Source: Synchiropus splendidus (lineage: Eukaryota; Chordata; Actinopteri; Syngnathiformes; Callionymidae). Taken from it: a DNA stretch of 64,000 nt. The stretch covers positions 25,000,001 through 25,064,000 of the forward strand of contig NC_071338.1 in the NCBI RefSeq assembly GCF_027744825.2, in the 5' to 3' direction. Shown piece by piece: positions 13,384 through 25,122 of the stretch. A program made the position numbers and the translations under genes. The stretch's first letter is position 1. Each line of letters opens with the position of its first letter. The notes beneath the pieces were generated by a model. That model saw only the letters and a list, made by a program, of their open reading frames with translations. It did not search any database and was not told the DNA's origin.

Positions 13384-13990
13384 ACTACAACTGATTATGA
13401 CACTACTTTTATTGCAACATCTGCCACTGCTATTACTACTGTGACCTTACTAGAGCTAGGAATTTTTTTTTTTACTACTAGTAGTGGTACTTTGTACTAT
13501 TATTGCTTATATGGATTTTTTTAACACTACTAGTATTTGTACCACCACTCCTACTACTTCTGTTGCTACTACGGATCCGTCTGCTACTACATACATGTAC
13601 AATCACAACTCTACCGCTTTTACAACACACCTACAACTTCTAGTGCTACAACGGTTCTGTACTAGCACCACTACCAGTTCATCTGCAGCTTCTACTACCA
13701 CCACTATACAACACAATGTATGCTACATCTGCTTCCAGCATTAATATTATGTAGCACTATTAACACTCCTTTTCCAGTATCTACTTCTGCTACATCAACT
13801 ATTGTTCCAGTAGGTTTTAGTAGGCAATAACTGCTGGTGCCACCGTTACTCTCACTGTGTTTACTGTTAATACTATTGTCGCTACTACTTTTACAGCTCT
13901 TTTGACTGCTGCTTCAACTACTATTACTGCTACGACTGCAGCCACAAATGTCTACTACTACCACTAATACTACTACTGTTTCTTGGGTGG
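13384..13990. repeat. Degenerate ACT/CTA triplet-rich tract
   Basis: About 600 bp dominated by ACTACT, TACTAC, TGCTAC and ACTACCACC triplets with many substitutions, in phase over long stretches. It looks like an old expanded trinucleotide repeat. The short Thr-rich frame across 13484-13744 is a by-product. Confidence 0.7.
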
Positions 13991-15270
13991 AAAGAAGGAC
14001 AGCTTTAGTTCTGTAGTTACTGGAATCATTTGGGAGAGGTCTTGATGGAAACTCACTGTTCGCTTGGTTTGTCAGACGCTGGAATCAAAGCAGGGATTTT
14101 CCAGAACTGGAGGATAAATTATTGAACGATAGTTTAGCCAGAATAAAGCTTCAGTCTTCCTCTTCAGAAGGATAACGTTTGAGATGTAGCCAAGAGGAAA
14201 CCAGCGCTTCACCAATGGCAAAGAAGGACCACACACTCAGTGCCGTCGTAATAGGCGTGCAAGCGCAGCTTTACAAGGGTTAGAACAATAAAAGAGAGCG
14301 AATCAATAGTTTTGTGTCGGGACAAGGCTCGAGCACAGCCGCGGTTAAATACATCACATCAAACAACCGACCTGATGTTGGATGTGATGTCCCCCGTTCT
14401 GCTGCGGCCGTATTCAAACCACTCAGGCTTGCGAAACATGGTGGGAGAGGACAGAGGGAGAGCAGGCGGAGGGCGCTCAGAGCACGCCTGCGGCAAACCT
14501 CCGTCACACATTGTTTGTGTTTAGCACTCAGGCCCATGAAGAATTGATGAAGCTCTCGGAGCTTCCATCAGTGAAGCGCAGAGAGGTCTTCCTGGTGACT
14601 CCAACATCTGATGCCCCGCCATTCAATCTGGGCTGCTCATTGAAACAGCAACGGAGGCGAGACCCTCACCCGAGTAGCTGGGACAGGCCCTGGCCTCACT
14701 CAAAAGCAATGAGGAAACATGGAGAAGAAAACAAAACTAGACAAGACTTTGGTTGATGAACAACACCGGAAACTGAAGACAAGGTTTTTTTAGGGTCTCA
14801 GTCAAGATAACACAGATTAGAAAGGAACTCAGAAGAGTACAAACATCCGCCAACCAGCTTAGTTCCAACCACACATCGTAACCTCACATCTAATAATTCG
14901 GTATGAGCCCAATCAGACAGCAGGTGGCAGCAGTGTCAGAAAGCTCCTAAAACACAACACCCAAAGAAGAGCTAGCACGGCAAACTTCAAGCCTGTGATG
15001 ATGCCTTCCACGAAAGCGAGAGGTCAAAGCTGAGAATTACGTCTCAGCCGAGTACAGCACATACCAGTCATCCAAGTCGGAAAACAGGCTGGTGGGCTAG
15101 TGGCGTCCAGAAAGGCTATTCTCACATGAGCCTTGTCTGGATATAACTTAACTTAAATACACATTCAGTTTGCAACTAGAAAATTATTTATAGAATGCTT
15201 GTTTCCTTTTGCGCATGTCATTGATTCCTGTTTATACTCGAGGAAGCCATCTTGAATTGGATAGAGAGAG
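13991..15270. other. Gene-free stretch
   Basis: No exon recognised; unique-looking, with a GC-richer part at 14310-14500. Confidence 0.4.
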
Positions 15271-15505
<235 letters not shown>

Positions 15506-15759
15506 AAAAGACTTGTTTTGCTAATTTCACTTCTGCTGCTGTGTTAAATATTGAATGAATGTATGACTGATCCAGAATGATCCAGCGGAAACATTTTGCG
15601 CATATGTGAGTGGAACAGTGTCTCACGCAGCAGAGCCATTAGCAACAGCAGCATGTTTGCAGCCTCGGGCACAAAATGCTCAGAGGAAGGGTGTGTGTCT
15701 GTGTGTGTGTGTGTTTGCAAAACAATATGAAATTAAAACAATAAAAGCATGAAGACAAG

Positions 15760-15985
15760 ACACAAACACATACACTCATAACAATCCAAAAAATGGCTAA
15801 ACTAAACCACGAGTCTAAGCCAGACTTAAAGCTACTCATGACCTCCTCGTTATTATTTTTTTATTTTTTAAAGATTTCACCCTCAAACTGAAGGATAAAG
15901 AAGTGAAGACAAGACAAGGTGTCCTCACTTCCCAAAAATCTCCTCAATCTGTTGGTTAAAAACTCATATTGGTTCTCACAAACAT
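15760..15985 (+). repeat. Fish 'GTGGGGACC' dispersed repeat, diverged copy
   Basis: AATGGCTAAACTAAACC, TTTCACCCTCAAACTGAAGG, AGGTGTCCTCACTTCCC and TGGTTAAAAACTCATATTGG followed by GTTCTCACAAACATAGAC match the 3' half of the copy at 17444-17735. Confidence 0.6.
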
Positions 15986-15989
15986 AGAC

Positions 15990-16579
15990 GGACGGGGACA
16001 CGCAAACTCTTGGACTCGGGGCGACATGACACCGGAGAGGAATTCCACCCTCCTGGTCTGCGACCACCAGGCAAACAAAGTTCAAACGGTTTTGTACCCA
16101 CATGTTGGACAGACAGTGGGGCTGACTTGTGACGGAGTAGGACCAAACCAGAGTGTTCAGTGGGCTTATATGAACTCCAGCACTCTCCATTGTAGCGACC
16201 GGTACACAGGTCACATTCACTGGCTCACGAGGTCCACAAAACCGGAGGACGGATCATTGGTGTAGATAAGCCTTACCGACCGGACAACGTGCACCTCTCT
16301 GGCAGGAGCCTGGTGATCACCAAAGTCTCTCTGCAGGATAGTGGAGAGTTCTGGTGCGTGGTTGGAGAAGGCCTTCTCTGTGTGTTCAGATCTAGGTTCC
16401 TTGTGATGTTCGGAGAGCCTGAGGTTGATCATCTTCTGCTGAGGTCCGTGCTGCTCAGTGTTGTGACTGTGATGATGCTCTGTGTTGTTGTTGTTGTTGA
16501 GTGGGTGATGGTCCAGAGGAGCAGGAGGAGTGAGCAGCTAGAGCTGTCCCAGCTGTCTCCAGAGTCAGATGTGCAGTAA
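15990..16579 (+). pseudogene. Immunoglobulin V-like transmembrane protein fragment, frameshifted
   Basis: In one frame, 15969-16265 reads VGQTVGLTCDG (first Ig Cys) and NQSVQWAYM (core Trp). The reading then moves to another frame at about 16255-16262, which continues VDKPYRPDNVHLSGRSLVI, VSLQDSGEFWCVVG (D-x-G-x-F-x-C, second Ig Cys), a transmembrane stretch (LLLRSVLLSVVTVMMLCVV) and a short basic tail with stop at 16577-16579. It resembles single-Ig teleost immune receptors. No signal-peptide exon was found upstream; the 5' edge abuts a dispersed repeat. A 60-bp intron cannot be ruled out, but one lost base is simpler. No gene name can be given. Confidence 0.5.
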
Positions 16580-17221
16580 GAAACATAATGCAAAAACTAC
16601 CAGCCAGTTTGGGACCCCCAACACAACACACAAAATTAAAAGCCATGACTTCCATACTGGGTGAATGGTTCGGTCACCGGAAAGGAATTTTTGTCTCACT
16701 CTCCACTCCAGGATGAGTGGCCTACGTAGCACCGGCCCCCCACAGCATTGTACCACCACCATCTTAAAGTCCAAGTTTACAGACACCCTCCAGTCTATCA
16801 TTCAGTTGCCCCAGATGAAGGCCAATTTCAGCGTACAGACCTCAAAGTGACCAAGGTCACCCATGACACTTCCCTACTTTCCCCAGGATGATGTGAAAAA
16901 ATGTATTGGACAGCTACGACGAAGCTCAACACCGACGAAAGAATCATCGGACTGCTCTCTTGTACCTAACATGTCTCTCTGTACATGTCTTTTTACTTAT
17001 GGTTCTTGTTTGTCCTGACACATATATCGCTCACAGTTTGCACTTCTAATGCTCATGTGTGCACGCTGCCACGTACTGCTGATACCACCTTTCGGAAAGC
17101 GTTGCCTCCTCCATCCAAGTTGGTGAGGACCAACCAGGGAGAGTTAGTGTACATATCACACACGTAGGGCAATTATTATATGACTAGATTTTAGGGCAAG
17201 AAGAAGTGCTAACCCTAACGT
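16580..17221. other. Unassigned DNA after the Ig-like fragment
   Basis: No further exon or repeat family recognised. Confidence 0.4.
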
Positions 17222-17440
17222 CCACACACCTCCACACACACATATTTGTAATTATGTTCTGTGTGGACCGCCCATTGCCCTAACCCTTTCCCCAGCATCT
17301 CACACTAAACCTAGGCATCAAACTGAATTGCAATGACCCAGTTATTTTTAAGTTTTTACTCTCAAATTGAGCCTTAAACTTGTGGGGACCAGCAAATGTG
17401 CCCACAAGGAGATGTGTGCAAGAATTGGTGGTCGCAAGTA
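17222..17440 (+). repeat. Fish 'GTGGGGACC' dispersed repeat
   Basis: CATTGCCCTAACCCTTTCCC, CAATGACCCAGTTATTTTTA, TCAAATTGAGCCTTAAACTT and GTGGGGACCAGCAAATGTG. The CCCTAACCC phrase belongs to the repeat and is not telomeric. Confidence 0.8.
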
Positions 17441-17443
17441 TAA

Positions 17444-17735
17444 ACAACACAGACACACAAAACCTCCAATCTTAGTGAGGACCGTCATTGCCATAACCCT
17501 TTCCCCAGCCTCTCACCCTAAACCTAACCATCTAAAACAAATGGCTAAACTTAACTTTTACTCTTAACCAAACTAAAACCCAATAATAATAACCAAGCTG
17601 TTTTGTAGTTTTAACCCTCAAAATAAGGCTTGACAAAGACCGAGTCACGGCCAAAATGTCCTCACTTTGTATAAATGTCCTTACTCAGTTGTTTAAAAAC
17701 TCATTAGGGTTCTCATAAAGATAGGAATACAAGAA
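17444..17735 (+). repeat. Fish 'GTGGGGACC' dispersed repeat, second copy in tandem
   Basis: GTCATTGCCATAACCCTTTC, CCAGCCTCTCACCCTAAACC, AAAACAAATGGCTAAACTTA, CAAAATGTCCTCACTTTG and TTAGGGTTCTCATAAAGATA follow directly on the previous copy. Confidence 0.8.
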
Positions 17736-18690
17736 CACACGCACACACCTTGACACAGCTGATCCTCTTACAGCGCCTTGGCTGTGCAGCTAACCACAGC
17801 CGCTCTCCCTGCAGTGCTGACCACAAAGCAGTCAACAGAGGCTCTCCGGGCCTCATCCTTCATGACACGCCGGTCGATAATCATGCACGCCACCACGCAG
17901 GACGACACCGCTGTAACGGCGATACCCGGCCCTGCCGACCTCCATCACAGCCACGCGCCTGGATGGAGCCACACACACCAAATTTATCCTGCACATCTGA
18001 TTCCCTCTGACACTTGACTGGTGCATCAGCGCCACATTTTAACACACAATGATCGCAATAACAGTCGAGCAAGAGAGATGTCCTTGAGACAGCTCAGGCT
18101 CCAAGGCTCCTGTTGGTACAATACACTTTTAAATTTAAACCTACAACCTAAAAAAAACAAGTTTCAATTCCCCGCAACACGTAAAATAATTTGTAATAAC
18201 TCCATTCTAATAATTGTAATAATAAATCAGCTCGCAAGCATTGTGCTTTTCTTCATCTACTGTTTTTGATGACTGTAGAAGGTTTTACAGCTGACACTGA
18301 AGCAAAGTGCTGGCTCAAATGAGAGAAAACAAAAAGAGGCTGTATAAAATAGGAATGATATTGTACCACTGACAGTCAACTTTCTTCATTCATCTCATCT
18401 TCATTGGCCATTTATTTGTCATTAATCTACATTCCAATTAAAAACCATTTACACTCAGATAAAGCAGCAAAAAAATCAAATCCATCACCAAAGTCCTCAC
18501 CAAGGTTTTTTTTTTTTTTTTTTTTATGAAATGAATGGAATTCAACCATTAACAAGTTAACCATCCTTCATTTCTCTAACAACTGTAACAAAAACATTGC
18601 CAGAATATAAAACACATTAATGTTAAACAACTTTTAAATAATGAATTAATCAATTTAAATCTCATTTATCTTTCAAATCGCTATAATCCG
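17736..18690. other. Gene-free stretch
   Basis: No exon recognised. 18507-18526 is a T20 run. Confidence 0.4.
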
Positions 18691-18780
18691 CTAAATCATC
18701 ACCGGCCATGTGACGTCTCCTGGCTGAGACTCAGTGAAGCCGATGTGTCCTTCACTTTTACCAGGACAATAAAGAGTGTG

Positions 18781-18966
18781 ATGGATCACCAACAACCAGA
18801 CGACCCGGGCCCTCAGCGCGACGCCAAAGACAAAGTGTCACGTAAAACCGCTGATGCGGCTCTTATAGAGGTCCTGACCACGGCTGCGCAGTCAAGGCCA
18901 CTGTTTGAACTTAAAGATGGACGTTTTCGACTATATACACCTGCCTCACACAGTAATATATATTAA
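18781..18966 (+). other. Unrecognised short open frame with protein-like composition
   Basis: From ATG 18781 it encodes a 61-residue product, MDHQQPDDPGPQRD... then KTADAALIEVLTTAAQSRPL. The middle could form a helix, and GC content is higher than in the AT-rich flanks. No family was recognised. It may be a lone exon, a transposon remnant or chance. Confidence 0.2.
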
Positions 18967-19415
18967 TGTAATATTAATTTTAATATTCATTTCATTTCAT
19001 TAATTTAATTAATTTCATCTTCAGGATGAACTCAACCTTGGAGGAATGATGTCGTGACAATGGTTGAACTAAACACATCGCACGGATCCTAAAAGCTGCT
19101 GCAGCGAAACCAAAACTGATTATTTGATGACTCAACAGCGCCACCTCCTGGTAGATTACGTAATCGTCACTCCGTCAGTGCGTCGTTTCTTGATCTGAAA
19201 AAATACACTAGTTCTTATTCTTCTTCTTTTATTATTATTATTGACCTTGTTCTTGTTGTTTTAAGCAAGTAAATTCAATATAATCACGTCAAATAAAATG
19301 ATAAAATTGATGATGGACGTCTCATTTGTCATGCAAGAAGTGCACATTTAAACAAGGCTTTTGTACTAAATCTGTCTTCTTGTTATGATTTCTGTAGAAT
19401 ATATATATATATATA

Positions 19416-19611
<196 letters not shown>

Positions 19612-20334
19612 TTTTTCCTTAGTGATGTTTTGAGCTCCAAAAGAAGAATTTTCTCTCCTAAAAAGGATGATGTCTATAAAAATGAAATCCATCTGAAGTT
19701 GTCACTGCAGCACTCGTGTGAACTCAGACTTCTGTGACATACAACCAGGCAGACATGTTTAAAAACAGGAAGTGTTCAATAAATCTTTTAAATGTGTTGA
19801 AATAGAAATGGTTCAAATTCATGGATGAAAAACAGGGAGTCCAATGTGTGTCTTATTACTGGCCACGCCATGAACTGCTCCTGGTGCTTCACTTTTTAAA
19901 ATACATTTTATGAGCATGCTGGTTTGCCATTTTCACTGACTTTTGAAACAACCACGATTGGAATAAACATTATTAGTCACACATATTGCATCAGATACAA
20001 ACTTATATGTGTACACACATGCCTTCTACAATAATGGTCGCACTTTGGTGACTCTAGCAGGTTCACAGCTGGAGTTCTGATGAGATGCTTTTTATTTTAC
20101 CACAGATGAAGAATAATTGTGCACCAACACTTGTGCTTTCAGCGACCAGCCATACTTCACACTCCCCCACTACATGGTGACAAAGTGCTTCCAAACAACA
20201 GTAGGGACAGCAGTGGACCTTTCATCTTCAACGATGAATCAGTTATTTATTTATTCATGTTGGTTTTGTTTTTTGGGAACGGCTTTGCCAGTGTGTGGAC
20301 ACACACATCCACAGGCTTGTATCTCTATATCTGC
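19612..20334. other. Gene-free stretch
   Basis: Nothing recognised. Confidence 0.4.
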
Positions 20335-20575
20335 TCATTGCCATAATGCTTTCCCCAGCCTCTCAAACAAAACCATCCAAAACAAGTGGCTCACCTTAAC
20401 CAGGACTCTGAACCAAACTTTAACCCAATATAATGACCCAGTTATTTTGACGTCTGCATCTTCAAATTGAGGCTTGGACTTGTGTGGCCCGGCAAAAATG
20501 CCCTCGCATGTCTCCTCAAGGAGGTGTGTTTCCAAAAATGAGTCCCCACAATGATGGGAATATAAGCACACACAC
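20335..20575 (+). repeat. Fish 'GTGGGGACC' dispersed repeat
   Basis: CATTGCCATAATGCTTTCCC, ACTCTGAACCAAACTTTAAC, CAATATAATGACCCAGTTAT, CAAATTGAGGCTTGGACTTG and GAGTCCCCACAATGATGGGA. Confidence 0.8.
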
Positions 20576-20860
20576 ACCTTTACTGACAGGTCCGCACACA
20601 AAGATACAATCTCGGCACAAATCCATGAAAACGCTTTGAAGCCGCACCAAAGTCAGCAGAGGAGCCACATGTGCTGACCTGCATCTGGACACCCACTCCC
20701 CACACGGCCTGGTGGATCACAGGAGTGAAGCTGTAGCTCGGACCCTCTTTTGTGCAGCCCAGATGGATGAAACCACTTAGCAAATTACTAGAGTTTACGA
20801 CACACACAGACTCACATAAAAGAGGTCTGCAGGTATGTGCTCACAAACGGGGAGGAGGGG

Positions 20861-20902
<42 letters not shown>
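20861..20902. repeat. (GA)n microsatellite
   Basis: About 20 GA units with one AA interruption. Confidence 0.95.
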
Positions 20903-23900
20903 TAAGAGCATAAACATGTTGATGTTCTAGAGTAAAAGGTGTGAAGAAGGGAGAGGTGGAGGAGGACGGTCACAGGGGATAAAAGAGAGAGAAGGGGGGT
21001 AGAAGAAGAGGACCCAGAGGAGGAGATGGTCTTTGGGCAAATTAGAGCAACACAGAAACACGGACTGTTGAAGGACCCAGGAGGCGGGAGACAGAGGTCC
21101 AACTTTCAGGGGTCAACAACTGTACACATGAATATGGAGGTCAACTCCGGGTTCAGTAGCGCGTGGATCTGACGGGAAACTGGAGCGAACACGAACCTTG
21201 AATTATTGAGGAGGGACAACCGTGTGACTGCAGCGCCATCAACTGCCTTCTCACCAAAAAGTTAACAACATGGAAGCTGCTTGATTGTAAGAAGAGCAGT
21301 GACTGTCTTCACCAAGCCAAGGGTCAAACACGCATGGTGCGCCTTAATTCCGAGTCATAAATGGGCTAACTCTGTCCGACACTTTGAATTCTTGTGATGC
21401 TCTCATGAAGCAGCACCACACCAGCCTGATTCTGAAATGCTTCCGGTCTGTCCTCCACCTTCACCCAGGTGGATGATGATGGTGCATATTTGCCCTTAAA
21501 AAGACAACAAATGGCGGCAACCTACCGCCGTTCCATGACCCTGATTTGAACCTCAACATCAAACATCACAAACAGTCCTCCTCTTCCATTTAAGACCAAG
21601 AGTTTCACTCCAAGTCGCACACTTGGACGCACCTCACATCCCTCTGGCTTCAGGTTCAGAGAGACCGAAGCAGGTACAAGTGTAAATACAGAGCAGAACA
21701 AATGAAGACCTGAGCCATGACATCACAGCTGATGAATCATTTAAGAAGAGAGGATCCAGAGACTCCCGTCGGGGAGTAACAAACACAGCAGGATGAAATT
21801 GATTAGCAGCTGGCCGTGATAATGCACAGGATTTAGACAGCTAATAAATGTTTCCAGTGGAAGCCAGGTGTGGGTCAAACACTGGAAAAGGCCAGCGGCT
21901 CGGATGCTGGACTTGGGTCTCCCCGCCTCCTGCCTCAGCTGTAATACAACAGAAGCTTCACATCGTCCACCACAGACTCTGGTCTTGTGCCGGGATCTCA
22001 TTAGTGGCTCGTCTGTCAGCCACAGCGCCAAAAACAAATTTCATCACACTCCAGCGCAGGTGGCGGATTCACTCAACACCGATGAAGCTTTGCTTCACCT
22101 CCATGTGAACTGCTGCCAAACAGCCTTAAATTCAGCTTCTGGGAGTTTATAAAAAAAAAAAAATCTATACAGAAAAGATCAAAGATCAAACTTTCTGACA
22201 CCATATATTAACAAAAAAATGCATTGACATTCATCAAATATAAGAAAATATCTTATTCATTTAATAGCATTTTTTATTATTATTTTATTTCTTTTTTTTT
22301 TGTCATATAAGATATATTTTAACTGTTTCTTTTCTCCTTTTAGGTCATATTGATGTTTGTATTGTCTCCTTTATAAGAATGATAAAAGCATAAAATCTTT
22401 ATAAAAAAAAAGGGGGGGGGCAAAAGGGGAGAACAGAAATATCTCACCTTAAAAAAAAGATTTTTCCTAATTTGAGGGAAAAAAAAGTCATTAAATTTGA
22501 AGAAAAGTCTGATTTTCAAAACAGTCTTTATTAGATTTTAAACCATAATTTATTATTTATTGTAAAAGAAGAAAAATGACACAAAAAGAAAATAAATTTG
22601 ATCCATTCAAATTTTAACCCCTGAAAAAAAAAGAGCTCTGAGGTAAAGTTGCCTTCAGATAAGTCCAGCGACAGTGACTCTTAATTCGTACCATCAAAAT
22701 AAAAAAAAGAGCCCGGACCCGCCCCTGGTGGCAGCGGTGACACCGGCCCTGGTAAATGGGCCGTGTGTGTAACTCTATCTGCGGAGGGGGATTACAGCAG
22801 TGGTCGGGTAATGGAAAGGTCCTCCAGGTAGGGGTGCCGCTCTGACACGGCTCGTTTGTCACAGTTCAATAACTGCCACTCCGGGGGGCGCGAGGGGGAG
22901 CCGCGCAGCCCCGGAGAGGACCAGCCCGGCAACGCGCGTGCGAGTGTGCGTGCTCGGGTCGGGCAGCACCGCTGACTCCCAGAGCGTGTTCCTCCATTAG
23001 AGGCATCCGACGGGGTCAACGGCGCCGTCCGAGCGGCACCGACTCAGACATGTTGACGTGAAAGCATCCAGTCTGGACTGGAGGCCGATTATGTCCGCTC
23101 TGATGGGCAGATGTTTGTAGCCACGGAACCCGCTGTGCTCCTCCAGCCTGTGTGAAGCCTCACAGCTGATCGCAGCTAAGCAGAGCGGTTCTAGACGTTC
23201 TACATCAGTGACGACAACTGGGTGGACTCCATAGCATCCAGCTAGTGTCTCCAGAAACTCTCGATCTATATAATAAGCCCTGCACAGCCCGACAAACGAC
23301 ACAACCATTTCAACCACTGACTCACAACCGACCTCACACCGACTCTCAAACTAGCTCTTTGCACAGGTCAGCAGCACAGTTCAGGGATATGTGTGGCCAA
23401 GGGACAGCCGTTTCTAGGACTCCCTTGAAAGCAAACCCGTCACAACGCTTAAGTCTGAGGCCGTGATGGAAGAGTGTCCTCTTGTTCAGAGCTCAGCAGG
23501 TGGCGCTCTTGCTTTAAAAATTACGTCAATTTAACTGAAATGGATGTCCAAAATCTTAAAAAATAATGCCAATATTTTCATCATAAACCAAACAAAGAAT
23601 GCTTCAATGTCAAGAACTCTTTTTACAAGAACAAGTACAGATCATTGTACTAAACAAAACCAAGTTCTTCGATTGAGAGTGGTGCTTTTTATGAAGCTAA
23701 TTATGTTATAAATATTTCTGACATAAATTCAAAGCTTACGACATCAACTGGTGGCACACTCAAACAGGATATGAAACAACAGATACATTATTAATGGCAA
23801 GACTGTGATTCTCCTCTCTCTATTGATCCGGACCCGCGGCCCCCTGACATGTCGCTGGGTGAGTGCGATCCCTCGGCTCCGTGGAAAAAGGCAAAAGATT

Positions 23901-24202
23901 TTCACACGTCTGATGGAGTGGCGGGTCAGGGACACTACAGTCCTTCCCCTCACTTTGAAAATCAATAGCAAGCTTCTGGCGCACGCCTGTCGTCCCTCAG
24001 AGACGCCCCAGGCTCAGATTTGTACCAGTGGATTCAGGGATTTTGGATTTGTGACCCCCCGTGGAGATGTAGCAGCAGAGGCGCTATGAGCGCCACATTG
24101 GAAGCAGACTGGTCTCTGTCGCTCTCTTGTGGTCAGGACGATATAGACACGCATTTTATTAAATAAATACATAATTAAATAAAAAAACATCCGTTCATTA
24201 CT
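20903..24202. other. Gene-free stretch with AT-rich and CpG-rich parts
   Basis: 22150-22620 is A/T-rich with homopolymer runs. 22860-23060 is GC- and CpG-rich (GGGGGGCGCGAGG, GCAACGCGCGTGCG). 23484-23547 is a partial 'GAGGCTTCATGAAAC'-family fragment (GAGCTCAGCAGGTGGCGCTC). No exon recognised. Confidence 0.4.
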
Positions 24203-24380
24203 ACGGAGCCCTGGAAGTGACATGCATGTGTTTATTTTTTTGGATGTGACATGCATGACTTGACTTTTTTAGCCCGAGATCATCTTGAGATACGCATTAT
24301 CACAAGAGAAAAAATTATTTTGAGATGTATGTCACATCTAAAAAAAAATAAACACATGCATGTCACTTCCAGGGCTGGTA
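24203..24380. mobile_element. Inverted-repeat (MITE-like) element
   Basis: AGCCCTGGAAGTGACATGCA-TGTGTTTATTTTTT (24207-24240) is the reverse complement of AAAAAAATAAACACATGCAT-GTCACTTCCAGGGCT (to 24376). Both arms continue with (G/A)GATGTGA. A TA dinucleotide sits outside each end (24202-24203; 24379-24380). The centre has the 'CATCTTGAGATACGCATTATC' type sequence common in fish MITEs. Confidence 0.75.
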
Positions 24381-24404
24381 CATTTGTATATTTACATTAA
24401 CTGT

Positions 24405-24610
24405 GTTTTATTCAGGGACGCATGATGGGGTCGTGGCTCGCACTGCAGTTATAGGTCGGCATTCAGCCCAAGCCTGGCACTTTTTGTTTGGCGTTTGTGT
24501 GTTCCCCAAAAACGTGCGAGGGTTTACTGCCTATGGTGCTCAGCATAGACATTACTATAATAAATTATCCATGCGTGTCAGTGTGTCTGTGACCCCGCGA
24601 CCCCTGTAAA
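24405..24610 (+). repeat. Possible diverged copy of the fish repeat seen at 41190
   Basis: GTGTGTTCCCCAAAAACGTG, GTGTCAGTGTGTCTGTGACC and CCCGCGACCCC echo that repeat's order of phrases but are much changed. Confidence 0.25.
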
Positions 24611-25122
24611 GGCACGCTATCATCGTTTAAGCTCAAGACTGATCACATCACTTCTTTTCCTCTGGTTTTTTACAAACGGAAGGGGATTTTTTAAAAATGC
24701 AATGGCATATTTACATGTTTGTTCAGTGGTTTTAAAACGGTATTTATGTTTTTCAAAAATGAAAATGAACAATTTTAGTTTTTTTTTCCATGGTAGTTCG
24801 ATTCACCTGTGTAACTCCAGTTTGTTTAGGATCACAGGGGTCGACTGCTGCACCGTCACTTCAGCGTTCCTTCCGATCGCCCACCAAATGAAGGACTAGG
24901 ACAACGTTTCTCAGCTCAGCCACTTATCAAGCTACTTCTTTGACTGGACTCCCTCAGAGAAAGAAAAAAAAACTCACTGACATCACAGAGAAGTCCTTCC
25001 TCATTGAAGATGAGTCAACATCACTTGGACACCGGCTGTTTAAGAGAGTTCAGCACGAGTGCCGGTGATCTTTGAACAAGCTTATCTTTCAGTCCATGTA
25101 AGGGAATGCTCCCAAAACAAAG

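Noticed and set aside
17277..17290. CCCTAACCC, telomere-like
   Set aside because: Part of the dispersed 'GTGGGGACC' repeat, with the same phrase in sister copies; not a tandem TTAGGG array.
22997..23317. 106-codon minus-strand frame
   Set aside because: No domain recognised, no splice context, and partly in the CpG-rich patch that keeps frames open by chance.
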